Shown here one piece after another: positions 27,204 through 35,759 of a DNA stretch of 64,000 bases. Source of the stretch: Mucilaginibacter sabulilitoris (GTDB taxonomy: Bacteria > Bacteroidota > Bacteroidia > Sphingobacteriales > Sphingobacteriaceae); contig NZ_CP139558.1 in NCBI RefSeq assembly GCF_034262375.1, positions 6,510,001 to 6,574,000 on the forward strand, given 5' to 3'. Positions within the stretch are counted from its first letter, which is position 1. The number at the start of each line of letters is the position of its first letter. A model generated the notes under the pieces. That model searched no databases. It had not been told where the DNA came from and saw nothing but the letters and a program-made list of their open reading frames with translations. A program made the translations under genes and the position numbers.

Positions 27204-28424
27204 TTATTTAAATCGTATTGCTTTTACCGGAGAGATCTTGCTCACGAGCATTGATGGTATGATAAGTACCAGGAGACAAATAACCAATGTACCGATATTC
27301 AGCATCAAAATATCGCCCAGGTTAAACTCAACAGGTACAACGCTCATATAATAAGATGCAGGATCGAGTTTAAAGAAATGGGTTTTGTTTTGAAAAAAGC
27401 CCAGGCCTAAGCCCAGCGCATTACCCAGCAGCAGGCCTAAACCTATCAAATAGGTAGCATTAAATAAAAACACTTTCTGTATGTTCCAGTTAGATGCGCC
27501 CATGGCCTTGAACATACCTATCATGGCGGTACGCTCGAGGATCATGATCAGCAGCGCCGATATCATGTTGATAACTGCAACTATAACCATAAGCACCAGC
27601 ATTACTACCGAATTTACATCGAGCAGGTTGAGCCATTCAAATATGGCAGGATAATCTTCAACAACAGTATGTGACCGTAGCTTTACCGGCAGTATATCAT
27701 CAATTTTATTAGCGGCATAATTTACATGGTCAAAATCAGATACGCGTAGTTCATACTCACCGATGTCGCCTGGTTTCCAATCGTTTAACCGGTTAATTAA
27801 CGATAAAGCTCCCACTACAAAGGTTTTATCAACTTCTTCAACTCCTGTACTGAAAATGCCCTTTATGGTAAACTGGCGTTTACGCAGCGGCTCCTGTACA
27901 AAGTACATCAGCAGTTTGTCACCAACCCTGAGTTTTAAACGGTTGGCCGTTGTTTGCGACAGCATAATTTCTTTCTGCGCCTCTACCGAGTCGGTAAAAT
28001 CAATAACACTACCAACCACCATAACCTTTTTAAAATAGGACCAGTCGTACGTTTTATCAACTCCTTTCAATACCACTCCTTCAATTTCGTTATTGGCTTT
28101 AATTATACCCGGCTTTGTAGCAGAAGGCATAACATGAGTAATAAGCGGACTTTTGAGCGCGCGCTTTATAAAACTGCTATCGCTCGCGAATGGGGAGCTT
28201 TCATAAGAACTGTTCAGGTCGAACTTAACTATGCGGATATCACCTGCAAATCCACGCACTTTTTCGCGGATCTCATGCTTAAACCCTTTAACAATGGCTA
28301 ATGAAAGTATCATTACGCCCAAACCCAACATAATGCCAATAATGGCAATGCGCACTATCAGTTTTGAAAAGGTGCGTTTTGACTTAAAGGTTATACGTGC
28401 GGATATAAAGGAGGCGAAACTCAA
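27204..28424 (-). CDS. LolC/LolE-type (FtsX family) ABC transporter permease
   Basis: 406 residues with four membrane helices: one after FSKLIVRIAIIGIMLGLGVMI and three in the last 140 residues (VVMLVLMVIVAVINMISALLI, LIGLGLLLGNALGLGLGF, LVICLLVLIIPSMLV), with a MacB-like periplasmic domain between. ISALLIMILERTAMIGMFKAMGA is the FtsX cytoplasmic loop. Likely extracts lipoproteins from the inner membrane toward the outer membrane; its ATPase is not adjacent. The start is TTG at 28424; the next in-frame Met falls within the first helix, so TTG is needed. Confidence 0.85.
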   Translation of the reverse strand: MSFASFISARITFKSKRTFSKLIVRIAIIGIMLGLGVMILSLAIVKGFKHEIREKVRGFAGDIRIVKFDLNSSYESSPFASDSSFIKRALKSPLITHVMPSATKPGIIKANNEIEGVVLKGVDKTYDWSYFKKVMVVGSVIDFTDSVEAQKEIMLSQTTANRLKLRVGDKLLMYFVQEPLRKRQFTIKGIFSTGVEEVDKTFVVGALSLINRLNDWKPGDIGEYELRVSDFDHVNYAANKIDDILPVKLRSHTVVEDYPAIFEWLNLLDVNSVVMLVLMVIVAVINMISALLIMILERTAMIGMFKAMGASNWNIQKVFLFNATYLIGLGLLLGNALGLGLGFFQNKTHFFKLDPASYYMSVVPVEFNLGDILMLNIGTLVICLLVLIIPSMLVSKISPVKAIRFK

Positions 28425-28509
28425 TGCAGCGTGATTTTTTGTACCTTCGCAAATATGCGGTTTTGCTGTTAAACCTGCTACTTTTTAAATTGTTTCAACA
28501 TAATATTTT

Positions 28510-29754
28510 ATGATAAGAACAAGTACCTTTTTACAATGCGCCTTAATAGCCGTTCTGTTATCAAACCCCGCGTGCGGCGGCCCTGCTGATTATAATAATC
28601 GCGATTCGATAATTACCCAAACCGCGGCGAAAATAATTCCTGAAATAATTACCGGGGCCGAGCAAATTCCGCTGTATATTGATTATCTTAAAGGGAAAAA
28701 TATTGGGATGGTTGTAAATCAAACTTCTGTTATTGGTAAAGCCCTTACACCCAGTGTTGATAGTTTGGTAAAAGCAGGTATAACGGTAAAAAAGATCTTC
28801 GGGCCCGAGCATGGCTTCAGGGGCAACGCCAGTAATGGCGCAACCGTAAATGACGCAACCGATACCCAAACCGGGCTGCCCGTAGTTTCATTATATGGCA
28901 ATAAGCACTACAAGCCCACTCCTGCTGATCTGAACGGTATTGACCTGATGATATTTGATATTCAGGATGTTGGCACCCGGTTTTATACCTACATATCAAC
29001 TCTGCATTATGTAATGGAGGCTTGTGCCGAAAACAATGTAGAACTGATGATACTGGACCGGCCAAACCCTAATGGTTACCTGATTGACGGTCCGATACTC
29101 GATACCATAAATCATTCATTTGTGGGCATGCACCCGATCCCCATAAGCCACGGCATGACCATTGCCGAATATGCCCAAATGATAAATGGCGAGGGTTGGC
29201 TTAAAAATGGTGTAAAATGCAAACTCAAAATTATTAAGGTAGCTAATTACAAGCATGATATGGTTTATAAACTACCTGTAAATCCATCGCCCAATTTAAA
29301 TACCGATCAATCTATTTTACTCTATCCAAGTGTTTGCCTGTTTGAGGGTACAACGCTTAGCCTGGGCAGGGGCACATTTTTTCCTTTTCTGGAAGTAGGG
29401 CACCCTTCATTGAAAGGGAAATACGCATTTTCTTTTACCCCGGTAAGCATACAGGGAATGAGCGAAAACCCGCCGCAAAAGGATAAACTATGCTACGGCA
29501 TCAGTTTAAAAGGATATAGCAGCGATGCCATAAGAAACAAAGGCCGCATTGATTTATCCTGGTTGTTAGAGCTTTACAAAGCTTTCCCCGATAAAAAACA
29601 TTTCTTTAATGAATATTTCATCAAATTGGCTGGCACTGCCGAGCTCAGAAAACAAATTGAAGCCGGCAAAACCGAAGACGAGATACGCAGCAGCTGGCAA
29701 GCCGGATTAAATAAATTTAAAACCACGCGCGGCAAATATTTATTATACGATTAA
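28510..29754 (+). CDS. namZ: DUF1343 exo-beta-N-acetylmuramidase-like protein (GH171)
   Basis: 414 residues with an N-terminal export signal ending in SNPACGG, probably a lipoprotein. The body is the DUF1343 family, whose characterised member NamZ removes MurNAc from the non-reducing end of peptidoglycan fragments: GKNIGMVVNQTSVIG, KIFGPEHGFRGNASNGATV, LMIFDIQDVGTRFYTYISTL, LMILDRPNPNGYLIDGPIL, PISHGMTIAEYAQMINGEGW and LYPSVCLFEGTTLSLGRGT are all intact. Acts on cell-wall turnover products in the periplasm or outside. Upstream of fmt by 27 bases, so likely one transcript. Confidence 0.85.
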   Translation: MIRTSTFLQCALIAVLLSNPACGGPADYNNRDSIITQTAAKIIPEIITGAEQIPLYIDYLKGKNIGMVVNQTSVIGKALTPSVDSLVKAGITVKKIFGPEHGFRGNASNGATVNDATDTQTGLPVVSLYGNKHYKPTPADLNGIDLMIFDIQDVGTRFYTYISTLHYVMEACAENNVELMILDRPNPNGYLIDGPILDTINHSFVGMHPIPISHGMTIAEYAQMINGEGWLKNGVKCKLKIIKVANYKHDMVYKLPVNPSPNLNTDQSILLYPSVCLFEGTTLSLGRGTFFPFLEVGHPSLKGKYAFSFTPVSIQGMSENPPQKDKLCYGISLKGYSSDAIRNKGRIDLSWLLELYKAFPDKKHFFNEYFIKLAGTAELRKQIEAGKTEDEIRSSWQAGLNKFKTTRGKYLLYD

Positions 29755-29781
29755 AAAGGATCACACCAAACATATAGAAAC

Positions 29782-30699
29782 ATGAGAATTGTATTTATGG
29801 GCACTCCCCAGTTTGCCGTAGCATCGTTAGATGCATTGATAAAAGCGGGCAGCGATATTGTAAGTGTGGTTACCGCTCCGGATAAACCCGCAGGTAGGGG
29901 TCAAAAAGTTAATGAATCGGCAGTGAAACAATATGCCGTGGCTAACGGATTAAAAGTACTTCAGCCCGAAAAGTTAAAGAACCCGGAATTTTTAGCTGAG
30001 CTTGAAGCCCTAAACGCCGACCTGCAGGTTGTAGTGGCTTTCCGGATGCTGCCCGAGCAAGTTTGGAATATGCCGCCGCGGGGCACTATTAATTTACACG
30101 CGTCATTGTTACCGCAGTACCGCGGCGCGGCCCCTATTAACTGGGTGCTGATCAACGGAGAAAAAGAGAGCGGCGTAACTACCTTTTTCCTGAAACATGA
30201 AATTGATACCGGCGATGTGCTGTTTACCGAAAAGGTAACGTTAAAAGGCCATGAAAGTGCCGGAGAACTACATGACTGGCTGATGAACAAAGGTGCAGGC
30301 TTACTGGTAAAAACAGTAAAAGCTGTAGAAAGCGGCCGGTACCATGAACACCCCCAAACACAACTGTTAACCGGTGAAGAATTAAGGCATGCTCCTAAAA
30401 TTTTTAAGGAAGACTGTCTGATTGACTGGACTCAGCCCGCCCAACATATCTACAACAAAATACGCGGTTTAAGCCCTGTACCTACAGCTTACACCGAACT
30501 GAACGGAAAGGTTTTAAAAGTGTACGCATCGGTGCTGTTACCAGACGAACCGGCTATACAACCGGGAGGTTTCCTTACGGATAATAAAACCTACCTTAAA
30601 TTTGCTGCAAAAGATGGATTCATCAGCGTGACTGACATTCAATTGGAGGGTAAAAAACGCATGGGTATTGAAGATTTTTTAAGAGGGATGAAGTTGTAA
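29782..30699 (+). CDS. fmt: Methionyl-tRNA formyltransferase
   Basis: 305 residues. Formylates the initiator Met-tRNA using 10-formyl-THF. N-terminal formyltransferase domain with RIVFMGTPQFAVASLDAL, TAPDKPAGRGQKVNESAVK, and the active-site stretch GTINLHASLLPQYRGAAPINW (Asn, His) with TFFLKHEIDTGDVL (Asp); C-terminal domain beginning near KIRGLSPVPTAYTEL. Normal length. Only 14 bases from the end of the convergent lipoprotein gene. Confidence 0.93.
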   Translation: MRIVFMGTPQFAVASLDALIKAGSDIVSVVTAPDKPAGRGQKVNESAVKQYAVANGLKVLQPEKLKNPEFLAELEALNADLQVVVAFRMLPEQVWNMPPRGTINLHASLLPQYRGAAPINWVLINGEKESGVTTFFLKHEIDTGDVLFTEKVTLKGHESAGELHDWLMNKGAGLLVKTVKAVESGRYHEHPQTQLLTGEELRHAPKIFKEDCLIDWTQPAQHIYNKIRGLSPVPTAYTELNGKVLKVYASVLLPDEPAIQPGGFLTDNKTYLKFAAKDGFISVTDIQLEGKKRMGIEDFLRGMKL

Positions 30700-30713
30700 T
30701 CCCTCCCATATCT

Positions 30714-31331
30714 TTATTCTTTGCTTAATTTAACAGCTTGTTGCTTTAATTTTTTCGACGTATTAGCCAAACTTTCAGCACTCTTGCTATCAGGCATATT
30801 TTTGTCCTGATAATTTTCTATTACGGGCATAGTTACAGCTATCTTCAGCGCAAGGTGATAATCATTTATCACCATCCTATTGCTGTCAATATCCTTCATC
30901 AACGCCGAAAACTTTTTTATTTTACCCGTGTACTTGCTGTTGCTGTTTTCTATTAACAAACGCAATCTTTCCCGCAATACCGAATCTTTAATGGTTAATA
31001 ATGACCGTCTTGCTGCGTCATAATAACGGGCAGACTTTGCCGCATAATTATTAAATGCTTCCAAACTATCGGGCATGCCGGCGTAAAATTGCTGCAATCC
31101 TGTTTCCAGGCTTAGCAGGGCAGGCCGCTTTTTCACAAAGTCGGCATAAATGTCATCTACTAAGTCCCCTCCTCTTGAACTCACCCTTTTAATACTGATA
31201 TCAGAATAATCATCTTTCAATGGTTCGGGAATCTCCGCTTTAGCAGACTCGGTATTTTTGGCGGGCATATGATTACAGGCTGAACAAAAAACAGCTATTA
31301 CGGCAATTGACAATAAGGTTGTAACTTTCAT
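30714..31331 (-). CDS. Lipoprotein, DUF-like helical, function unknown
   Basis: 205 residues from the ATG at 31331; 16 further codons upstream are open but would bury the signal. MKVTTLLSIAVIAVFCSAC ends in a lipobox. The mature part is charged and helical (EAFNNYAAKSARYYDAARRSLL, KIKKFSALMKDIDSNRMVINDYHLALKIAVTMPVIENYQ). The repeated periodicity suggests a helical bundle. I do not recognise the family. Confidence 0.65.
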   Translation of the reverse strand: MKVTTLLSIAVIAVFCSACNHMPAKNTESAKAEIPEPLKDDYSDISIKRVSSRGGDLVDDIYADFVKKRPALLSLETGLQQFYAGMPDSLEAFNNYAAKSARYYDAARRSLLTIKDSVLRERLRLLIENSNSKYTGKIKKFSALMKDIDSNRMVINDYHLALKIAVTMPVIENYQDKNMPDSKSAESLANTSKKLKQQAVKLSKE

Positions 31332-31454
31332 GATTAAGGCTATAACTATATGACTGGTTAATTCATAAATTGTTACCAATCTAATTATAAGATCAAACCC
31401 ATCAACCTAAAGTCAAAATAAACTAATCACTGCGTTAATAATCACCTTGTTTGC

Positions 31455-31462
31455 TACTTTTG
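31455..31462 (+). promoter_or_regulatory. -7 box of the DUF3050 gene
   Basis: TACTTTTG, exact TAnnTTTG, 22 bases before the ATG at 31485. Its position supports the true start at 31485, before the frameshift, not the TTG at 31580. Confidence 0.5.
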
Positions 31463-31484
31463 TCCCCCATAAGTTTTATACCCC

Positions 31485-32281
31485 ATGGCAAATTACAGCG
31501 ACAGAATTACCCTTCTAAAAAACGAGATACAGCCATTACGCGAGCAGTTAATACAGCATGAGCTTATAAAAACATTAATTTGCTTGATGAGCTCAACGTT
31601 TTTATGGAACACCATGTATTTGCCGTGTGGGATTTTATGTCGTTGTTAAAATCATTACGGCAAAAACTTACCTGTACCGCTACCCCATGGATGCCAACAG
31701 GCAATGCAAATACCCGTTACCTCATTAACGAAATAGTTACCGGCGAGGAAAGTGACGTAGACGAAAACGGTAACCGCACCAGTCATTTTGAATTATACCT
31801 GCGCGCCATGCAGCAGGCAGGCAGCGACGCTGTTGCCATTAACAATCTGTTTAATGAGCTTAACTTTGGCAAACACATTGACGAGGCGTTGATAATTGCC
31901 GATATTCCTGTTGCGACCCGCAATTTTGTACAGCATACGTTTGAAGTGATCAGCAATAATAAAGATCACGTACAGGCTGCTGTGTTCACCTTTGGCCGCG
32001 AAGACCTGATACCTGAAATGTTTGTGAGCATTGTAAAGGAACTCAGCAGCCAGCTACCCGGAAAAGTTGATATTTTATTATACTACCTGGAGCGCCATAT
32101 CGAGGTTGACGGCGACCATCACTCCCACTTAGCCTACCAAATGACTGCCGAACTTTGCGGCGATGATGACATCAAATGGCAGGAAGCAACCGCAGCCGTT
32201 AAAGAAGCGCTGCAGGCAAGGATAGCGCTTTGGGATGGCATATTGACCGCAATAAAAGCACCTGTATCTGTAGTAGAGTAA
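31485..32281 (+). pseudogene. DUF3050 protein gene with a one-base deletion
   Basis: The frame from the ATG at 31485 gives MANYSDRITLLKNEIQPLRE then QLIQHEL and soon goes off family (stop after about 54 codons). Skipping to the -1 frame at base 31565 gives YKNINLLDELNVFMEHHVFA and the rest of a clear DUF3050 protein (FAVWDFMSLLKSLRQKLT, INEIVTGEESD, SHFELYLRAMQQAG) to 32281. One T is missing in GAGCTTATAAA. The intact product would be about 265 residues, a helical fold with histidines (MEHHVF, HHSHLAY) that recalls heme-oxygenase-like proteins. Could be a real mutation or a sequencing error; the rest of the gene is undamaged. Confidence 0.8.
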
Positions 32282-32333
32282 TTGTAGATTTCTTAGAATA
32301 CAACCAACCGTAGGGAATTCATCGTCTCCACGC

Positions 32334-32494
32334 GTCATTGCGGGGCACGAAGCAACCTCTATGCTATACAGAGCGAATAGAACAGTTTAGACCTTGCATA
32401 CACGACCTGCTGGTGTAGAGATTATAATGTGTTTATTATTTTTCAGGTATTAATGAACTCACTTCGTTCGGTTGTCTTCGTACCTCGCAATGAC
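32334..32494. repeat. REP-like inverted repeat, copy 3
   Basis: Left arm GTCATTGCGGGGCACGAAGC (32334 on) and right arm GTTGTCTTCGTACCTCGCAA + TGAC (32471-32494) are near-perfect inverted repeats: the reverse complement of the right arm reads GTCATTGCGAGGTACGAAGA. The interior of about 110 bases has no ORF. Lies between the convergent DUF3050 and aminotransferase genes. Confidence 0.7.
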
Positions 32495-32513
32495 GTCTTT
32501 TTAGTGTCTTCTA

Positions 32514-33350
32514 CTACAATTTATTCAACTCATCAATCAGCACCTTGCTGATGCGGTTAAAATAGCGCCTTACGCCAAAGCCCATTACAGTTTGGATACC
32601 CCGGGAGGCATTGGTTAAAAACACTTCATCGGCTTCGTAAAGTATATCGGGGTTTATCTGGGCTTCGGTAACGTCAATGTTGTTTTCAAGGGCCAGCTTG
32701 ATGACTATCTGGCGCATCACCCCTTCCACGCAACCCTCGCTCAAAGCCGGCGTGTACAAATGGTTCTGATAGTAAATAAATATATTGGAGCTGCTGGCTT
32801 CGCACAAAAAACCAGCCTGATTTAGTAAAAATACATCATCGAGCTTATTCTGGCTTTTATATATCCCTGCCATCACATAAATAAGCGAGTTGCAGGTTTT
32901 AATGTTCGACAGGTAATTTGATGGCTTGGGCAGTTCGGTAAACACATCCATGATCAAGCCTTTTTCGTTTAAAAAGTAACGGGGCTCGTCAGAGGGGGTA
33001 AGCTCCAGGCAATACCCCATCTTATTTTGCGATGGAGTGTAAAGCCCCTCGGCATCACGGTAAACCGTTAAACGCAGGCGGCCATGTTTTACTTTATTCC
33101 TTTTGGCAAGTTCTTCGGCAATGTCCTTCAAAAACCAGGCATCCATTTGCGAGTAGCCGTCAATTTTAAGCGCTTTCATACCGCGTTGCAAACGGCCGGC
33201 ATGCAAGTCGGCAAATTTAAGCTGCCCCTTCATTAAGCGCATAGTTTCAAACAAACCATCGCCATACTTAAAAGCCCTGTTGGCTATAGTAAGCAAGTGA
33301 CTGTTTGCCGGCAGTATATCTCCATTAAAATTGATAAAAACGGGCATCAT
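32514..33350 (-). CDS. Class IV aminotransferase (ADC lyase/BCAT-like)
   Basis: 278 residues from the ATG at 33350 (another ATG follows directly at 33347; a TTG at 33368 falls in a repeat and is rejected). PLP enzyme of fold type IV: AFKYGDGLFETMRLMKG, the PLP Lys in SNIKTCNSLIYVMAG, and EASSSNIFIYYQNHLYTPAL with EGCVEGVMRQIVIKLA. The group includes 4-amino-4-deoxychorismate lyase (PabC) and branched-chain or D-amino acid aminotransferases; sequence alone does not decide. Upstream lies a TGTGCAGAT repeat. Confidence 0.8.
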   Translation of the reverse strand: MMPVFINFNGDILPANSHLLTIANRAFKYGDGLFETMRLMKGQLKFADLHAGRLQRGMKALKIDGYSQMDAWFLKDIAEELAKRNKVKHGRLRLTVYRDAEGLYTPSQNKMGYCLELTPSDEPRYFLNEKGLIMDVFTELPKPSNYLSNIKTCNSLIYVMAGIYKSQNKLDDVFLLNQAGFLCEASSSNIFIYYQNHLYTPALSEGCVEGVMRQIVIKLALENNIDVTEAQINPDILYEADEVFLTNASRGIQTVMGFGVRRYFNRISKVLIDELNKL

Positions 33351-33351
33351 T

Positions 33352-33391
33352 GGATGTGCAGATTTCAAGTGTGCAAATGTGCAGATTTTTT
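33352..33391. repeat. TGTGCAGAT-type quasi-tandem repeat
   Basis: GATGTGCAGATTTCAAGTG then TGCAAATGTGCAGATT: the word TGTGCA(G/A)AT occurs three times. Related words, reverse-complemented (CTGCACATC, CTGAAACCTG), occur at 2588-2620 and 35577-35622. Confidence 0.5.
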
Positions 33392-33487
33392 TAACTGGTA
33401 AGGTTATTCATTATGCTATACCATTGTAAATTCCCGCAACGATAGCTTCATATGCAAAAACCATGCTTATATTGATAAAACAAACAC

Positions 33488-34546
33488 CTAAAATTCTTCT
33501 GCAACAGTATTTGTTTGATTACCAGCAGCTATATATTTGCGCCATTTTTGCAATACACTTTCAAAATCATTGGGTAACGGCGATTCAAAAGCTATTTGTT
33601 TTTTTAACGTAGGGTGCAAAAAACCGAGTGTCTGCGCATGCAGTGCCTGGCGCGGCATCAGTTCAAAACAGTTTTCTACAAACTGCTTATATTTGCTAAA
33701 AACAGTGCCCTTCAAAATCTTATCGCCTCCGTACATGGCATCACTGAACAGCGGATGCCCTATGTGCTTCATGTGCGCCCTGATCTGGTGCGTACGACCT
33801 GTTTCCAGCTGGCACTCTATCAATGTAACATAATTAAGTCGTTCCAGCACCTTATAATGCGTTACAGACCATTTACCCTTTTCAGGGTCGTCATATATTG
33901 ACATTACCCTACGGTCGTTCATACTGCGACCTATGTAGCCTGTTACGGTGCCGTCCTGCTCCAGGTCGCCCCAAACCAGCGCTATATATTTACGGGTAAT
34001 GGTATGATCAAAAAACTGCCTGGCCAGCCAATTCATGGAACGCTCATTTTTACTGATAAGCAGCAAGCCCGAGGTATCTTTATCAATCCGGTGAACTAAA
34101 CCCGGCCTGCCATCGTTACCCGGTAGGGTGGGTAATTGCTGAAAATGATACACCAGCGCGTTAACAAGGGTGCCCGTGTAATTATTATATCCCGGATGCA
34201 CCACCATACCCGCGGCCTTATCAACTATCAGCACGTCATCGTCTTCATAAACAATATTAATGGGTAGGTCTTCCGGGTAAACCTCGGTATCGCGCGGCGG
34301 ATGTGGCAGCACCACCGATATAACATCGAGTGGTTTTACACGATAGCTTGATTTGATGGGCTTATCGTTCACCAGTACGTTCCCTAGATCAATAGCGTTC
34401 TGGATGCGGTTTCGCGAAGCGTTCTCCACCCGGTGCATTAAAAATTTATCAATACGTAGCAGGGATTGCCCCTTGTCAACCACAACACGTAAATGTTCAT
34501 ATAAATCCTGTTCTTCCTGCTCTATAAGTTCGCTATCGTCTGCCAT
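33488..34546 (-). CDS. rluD: RluD-type 23S rRNA pseudouridine synthase
   Basis: 352 residues. An S4 RNA-binding domain (about 25-85, LRIDKFLMHRVENASRNRIQNAI) precedes the RluA-type catalytic domain, with the active aspartate in GLVHRIDKDTSGLLLISKNE and the QLETGRTHQIRAHMKHIGHP motif. Probably modifies helix 69 of 23S rRNA. The C terminus carries an extra 20 residues with low complexity. A -7 box TACTTTTG sits immediately upstream. Confidence 0.88.
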   Translation of the reverse strand: MADDSELIEQEEQDLYEHLRVVVDKGQSLLRIDKFLMHRVENASRNRIQNAIDLGNVLVNDKPIKSSYRVKPLDVISVVLPHPPRDTEVYPEDLPINIVYEDDDVLIVDKAAGMVVHPGYNNYTGTLVNALVYHFQQLPTLPGNDGRPGLVHRIDKDTSGLLLISKNERSMNWLARQFFDHTITRKYIALVWGDLEQDGTVTGYIGRSMNDRRVMSIYDDPEKGKWSVTHYKVLERLNYVTLIECQLETGRTHQIRAHMKHIGHPLFSDAMYGGDKILKGTVFSKYKQFVENCFELMPRQALHAQTLGFLHPTLKKQIAFESPLPNDFESVLQKWRKYIAAGNQTNTVAEEF

Positions 34547-34553
34547 TTGAAGG

Positions 34554-34561
34554 CAAAAGTA
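34554..34561 (-). promoter_or_regulatory. -7 box of rluD
   Basis: Minus strand TACTTTTG, exact TAnnTTTG, 8 bases before the ATG at 34546. Confidence 0.5.
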
Positions 34562-34599
34562 ATCGTTTTTTGTGTTAGGTTAAGATAGTATCAGGATAT

Positions 34600-34665
34600 T
34601 AGTATCAAGTATCAGGATTTTTAAATAGTTTGGCATTTGCAAACATATCTTGATACTTGATACTA
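34600..34665. repeat. Word-type inverted repeat (GTATCAAGTATCA)
   Basis: TAGTATCAAGTATCA (34600-34614) and TGATACTTGATACTA (34651-34665) are perfect 15-base inverted arms around 36 bases; a third, diverged word (GTATCAGGATATT) precedes. It fills the gap between divergent rluD and the ACC-deaminase-like gene and ends 4 bases before that ATG. Confidence 0.65.
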
Positions 34666-34669
34666 TATA

Positions 34670-35560
34670 ATGAATATTGATTTGGAAATTTTTAGTCCGG
34701 TTCACTCCATCAGCAATCCGCTGTTTGATGAACATGACGTAAAAGTTTTTTTAAAACGCGATGATCTGATACACCCCATGATATCGGGCAATAAATGGCG
34801 CAAATTAAAATATGTGCTTAAAGCTGCCCGGCATCAGCGTAAAAATCATCTGGTAACATTTGGCGGGGCCTACTCCAACCATTTATTGGCCACAGCAGCG
34901 GCAGCGGCCCGGTTTGGGTTTAAAGCAACCGGTATAGTACGCGGCGAAAACGCCGATAATGACACCCTTTTTTTATGTAAGCTGCACGGCATGCAACTTT
35001 TATTTACCGACAGGGAAAGCTACCGCAATAAACAAGGCCTATTTATTAAACATTTTGCAGATGATACCAATGCCTTCTTTGTTGATGAAGGCGGTGCGTC
35101 AGCCGAGGGTGCTCGGGGTTGTAGCGAGTTGGTTGGTGAACTTACCGAAACTTATGACCATATAGTTTGCGCCTGCGGTACGGGCACAACCGCTGCCGGT
35201 ATTATTAACGGGTTAACCGATCACCAGTTAAAAACGCGGTTTAATGCTGTACCGGTACTTAAAAATGGCGTTTTTATGAAACAAGAAATAGACCGCTTCC
35301 TAACCGCCCCTGCAGATTATGACCTGCACCTTGACTACCACTTTGGCGGTTACGGAAAAACCAATGATGAACTGATTGATTTTATAAAACAATTTGTTGC
35401 GTCCACCGGCATCGTGATTGAACCGGTTTATACGGGCAAAATGATGTACGCTCTTTATGACCTTATCGGCAAAAAATACTTTAAACCTGACAGTAAAATA
35501 CTGGCCATCCACAGCGGCGGCATCTGGGGGTTGTTGGGGCTGAAAGACAAGTTTGTCTGA
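34670..35560 (+). CDS. ACC deaminase/D-cysteine desulfhydrase family PLP enzyme
   Basis: 296 residues of fold type II PLP enzymes. FLKRDDLIHPMISGNKWRKLKYVL contains the PLP lysine in SGNKWRKLKY, TFGGAYSNHLLATAAAAARFG binds phosphate, and CACGTGTTAAGIINGL is the glycine loop. Family members break 1-aminocyclopropane-1-carboxylate or D-cysteine to ammonia, sulfide or keto acids; in Bacteroidota a D-cysteine desulfhydrase or unknown role seems more likely than ACC deamination. Single gene, followed by a strong hairpin. Confidence 0.8.
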   Translation: MNIDLEIFSPVHSISNPLFDEHDVKVFLKRDDLIHPMISGNKWRKLKYVLKAARHQRKNHLVTFGGAYSNHLLATAAAAARFGFKATGIVRGENADNDTLFLCKLHGMQLLFTDRESYRNKQGLFIKHFADDTNAFFVDEGGASAEGARGCSELVGELTETYDHIVCACGTGTTAAGIINGLTDHQLKTRFNAVPVLKNGVFMKQEIDRFLTAPADYDLHLDYHFGGYGKTNDELIDFIKQFVASTGIVIEPVYTGKMMYALYDLIGKKYFKPDSKILAIHSGGIWGLLGLKDKFV

Positions 35561-35576
35561 TTCAGACACTCCTCAT

Positions 35577-35622
35577 TTTAAGCATTATCTGCGCATCTGA
35601 AACCTGCACATCAGCACATATC
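35577..35622. repeat. TGCACATC-type quasi-tandem repeat
   Basis: CATTATCTGCGCATCTGAAA then CCTGCACATCAGCACATATC: the word TG(C)(A/G)CATC occurs three times. Same family as 2588-2620 and, reverse-complemented, 33352-33391. Confidence 0.5.
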
Positions 35623-35649
35623 ACCTTATACTGTTTTTGGCTTTGGTAC

Positions 35650-35684
35650 AAAAAGTAACTTTAAACAATTTAAAGTTACTTTTT
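35650..35684. terminator. Perfect 16-base hairpin, bidirectional terminator
   Basis: AAAAAGTAACTTTAAA - CAA - TTTAAAGTTACTTTTT, all 16 pairs matched, with T-rich tail. Sits 90 bases after the ACC-deaminase-like gene and 110 before the lysine transaminase. Confidence 0.65.
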
Positions 35685-35712
35685 CCCCAATCGGTTCAAA
35701 AACCGCCTAAAT

Positions 35713-35742
35713 TTTGTTTTTGAGGGCTTTTTAGTAGATTTG
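35713..35742 (+). promoter_or_regulatory. Promoter of the lysine transaminase gene
   Basis: TTTG at 35713-35716, 18-base spacer, TAGATTTG at 35735-35742 (exact TAnnTTTG). Start codon 17 bases on. Confidence 0.6.
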
Positions 35743-35759
35743 TATTAAACCAAAATAAT

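Noticed and set aside
32334..32494. A tRNA or small structured RNA at the inverted repeat
   Set aside because: No tRNA cloverleaf, no T-loop or acceptor pattern; the arms match the REP-like family.
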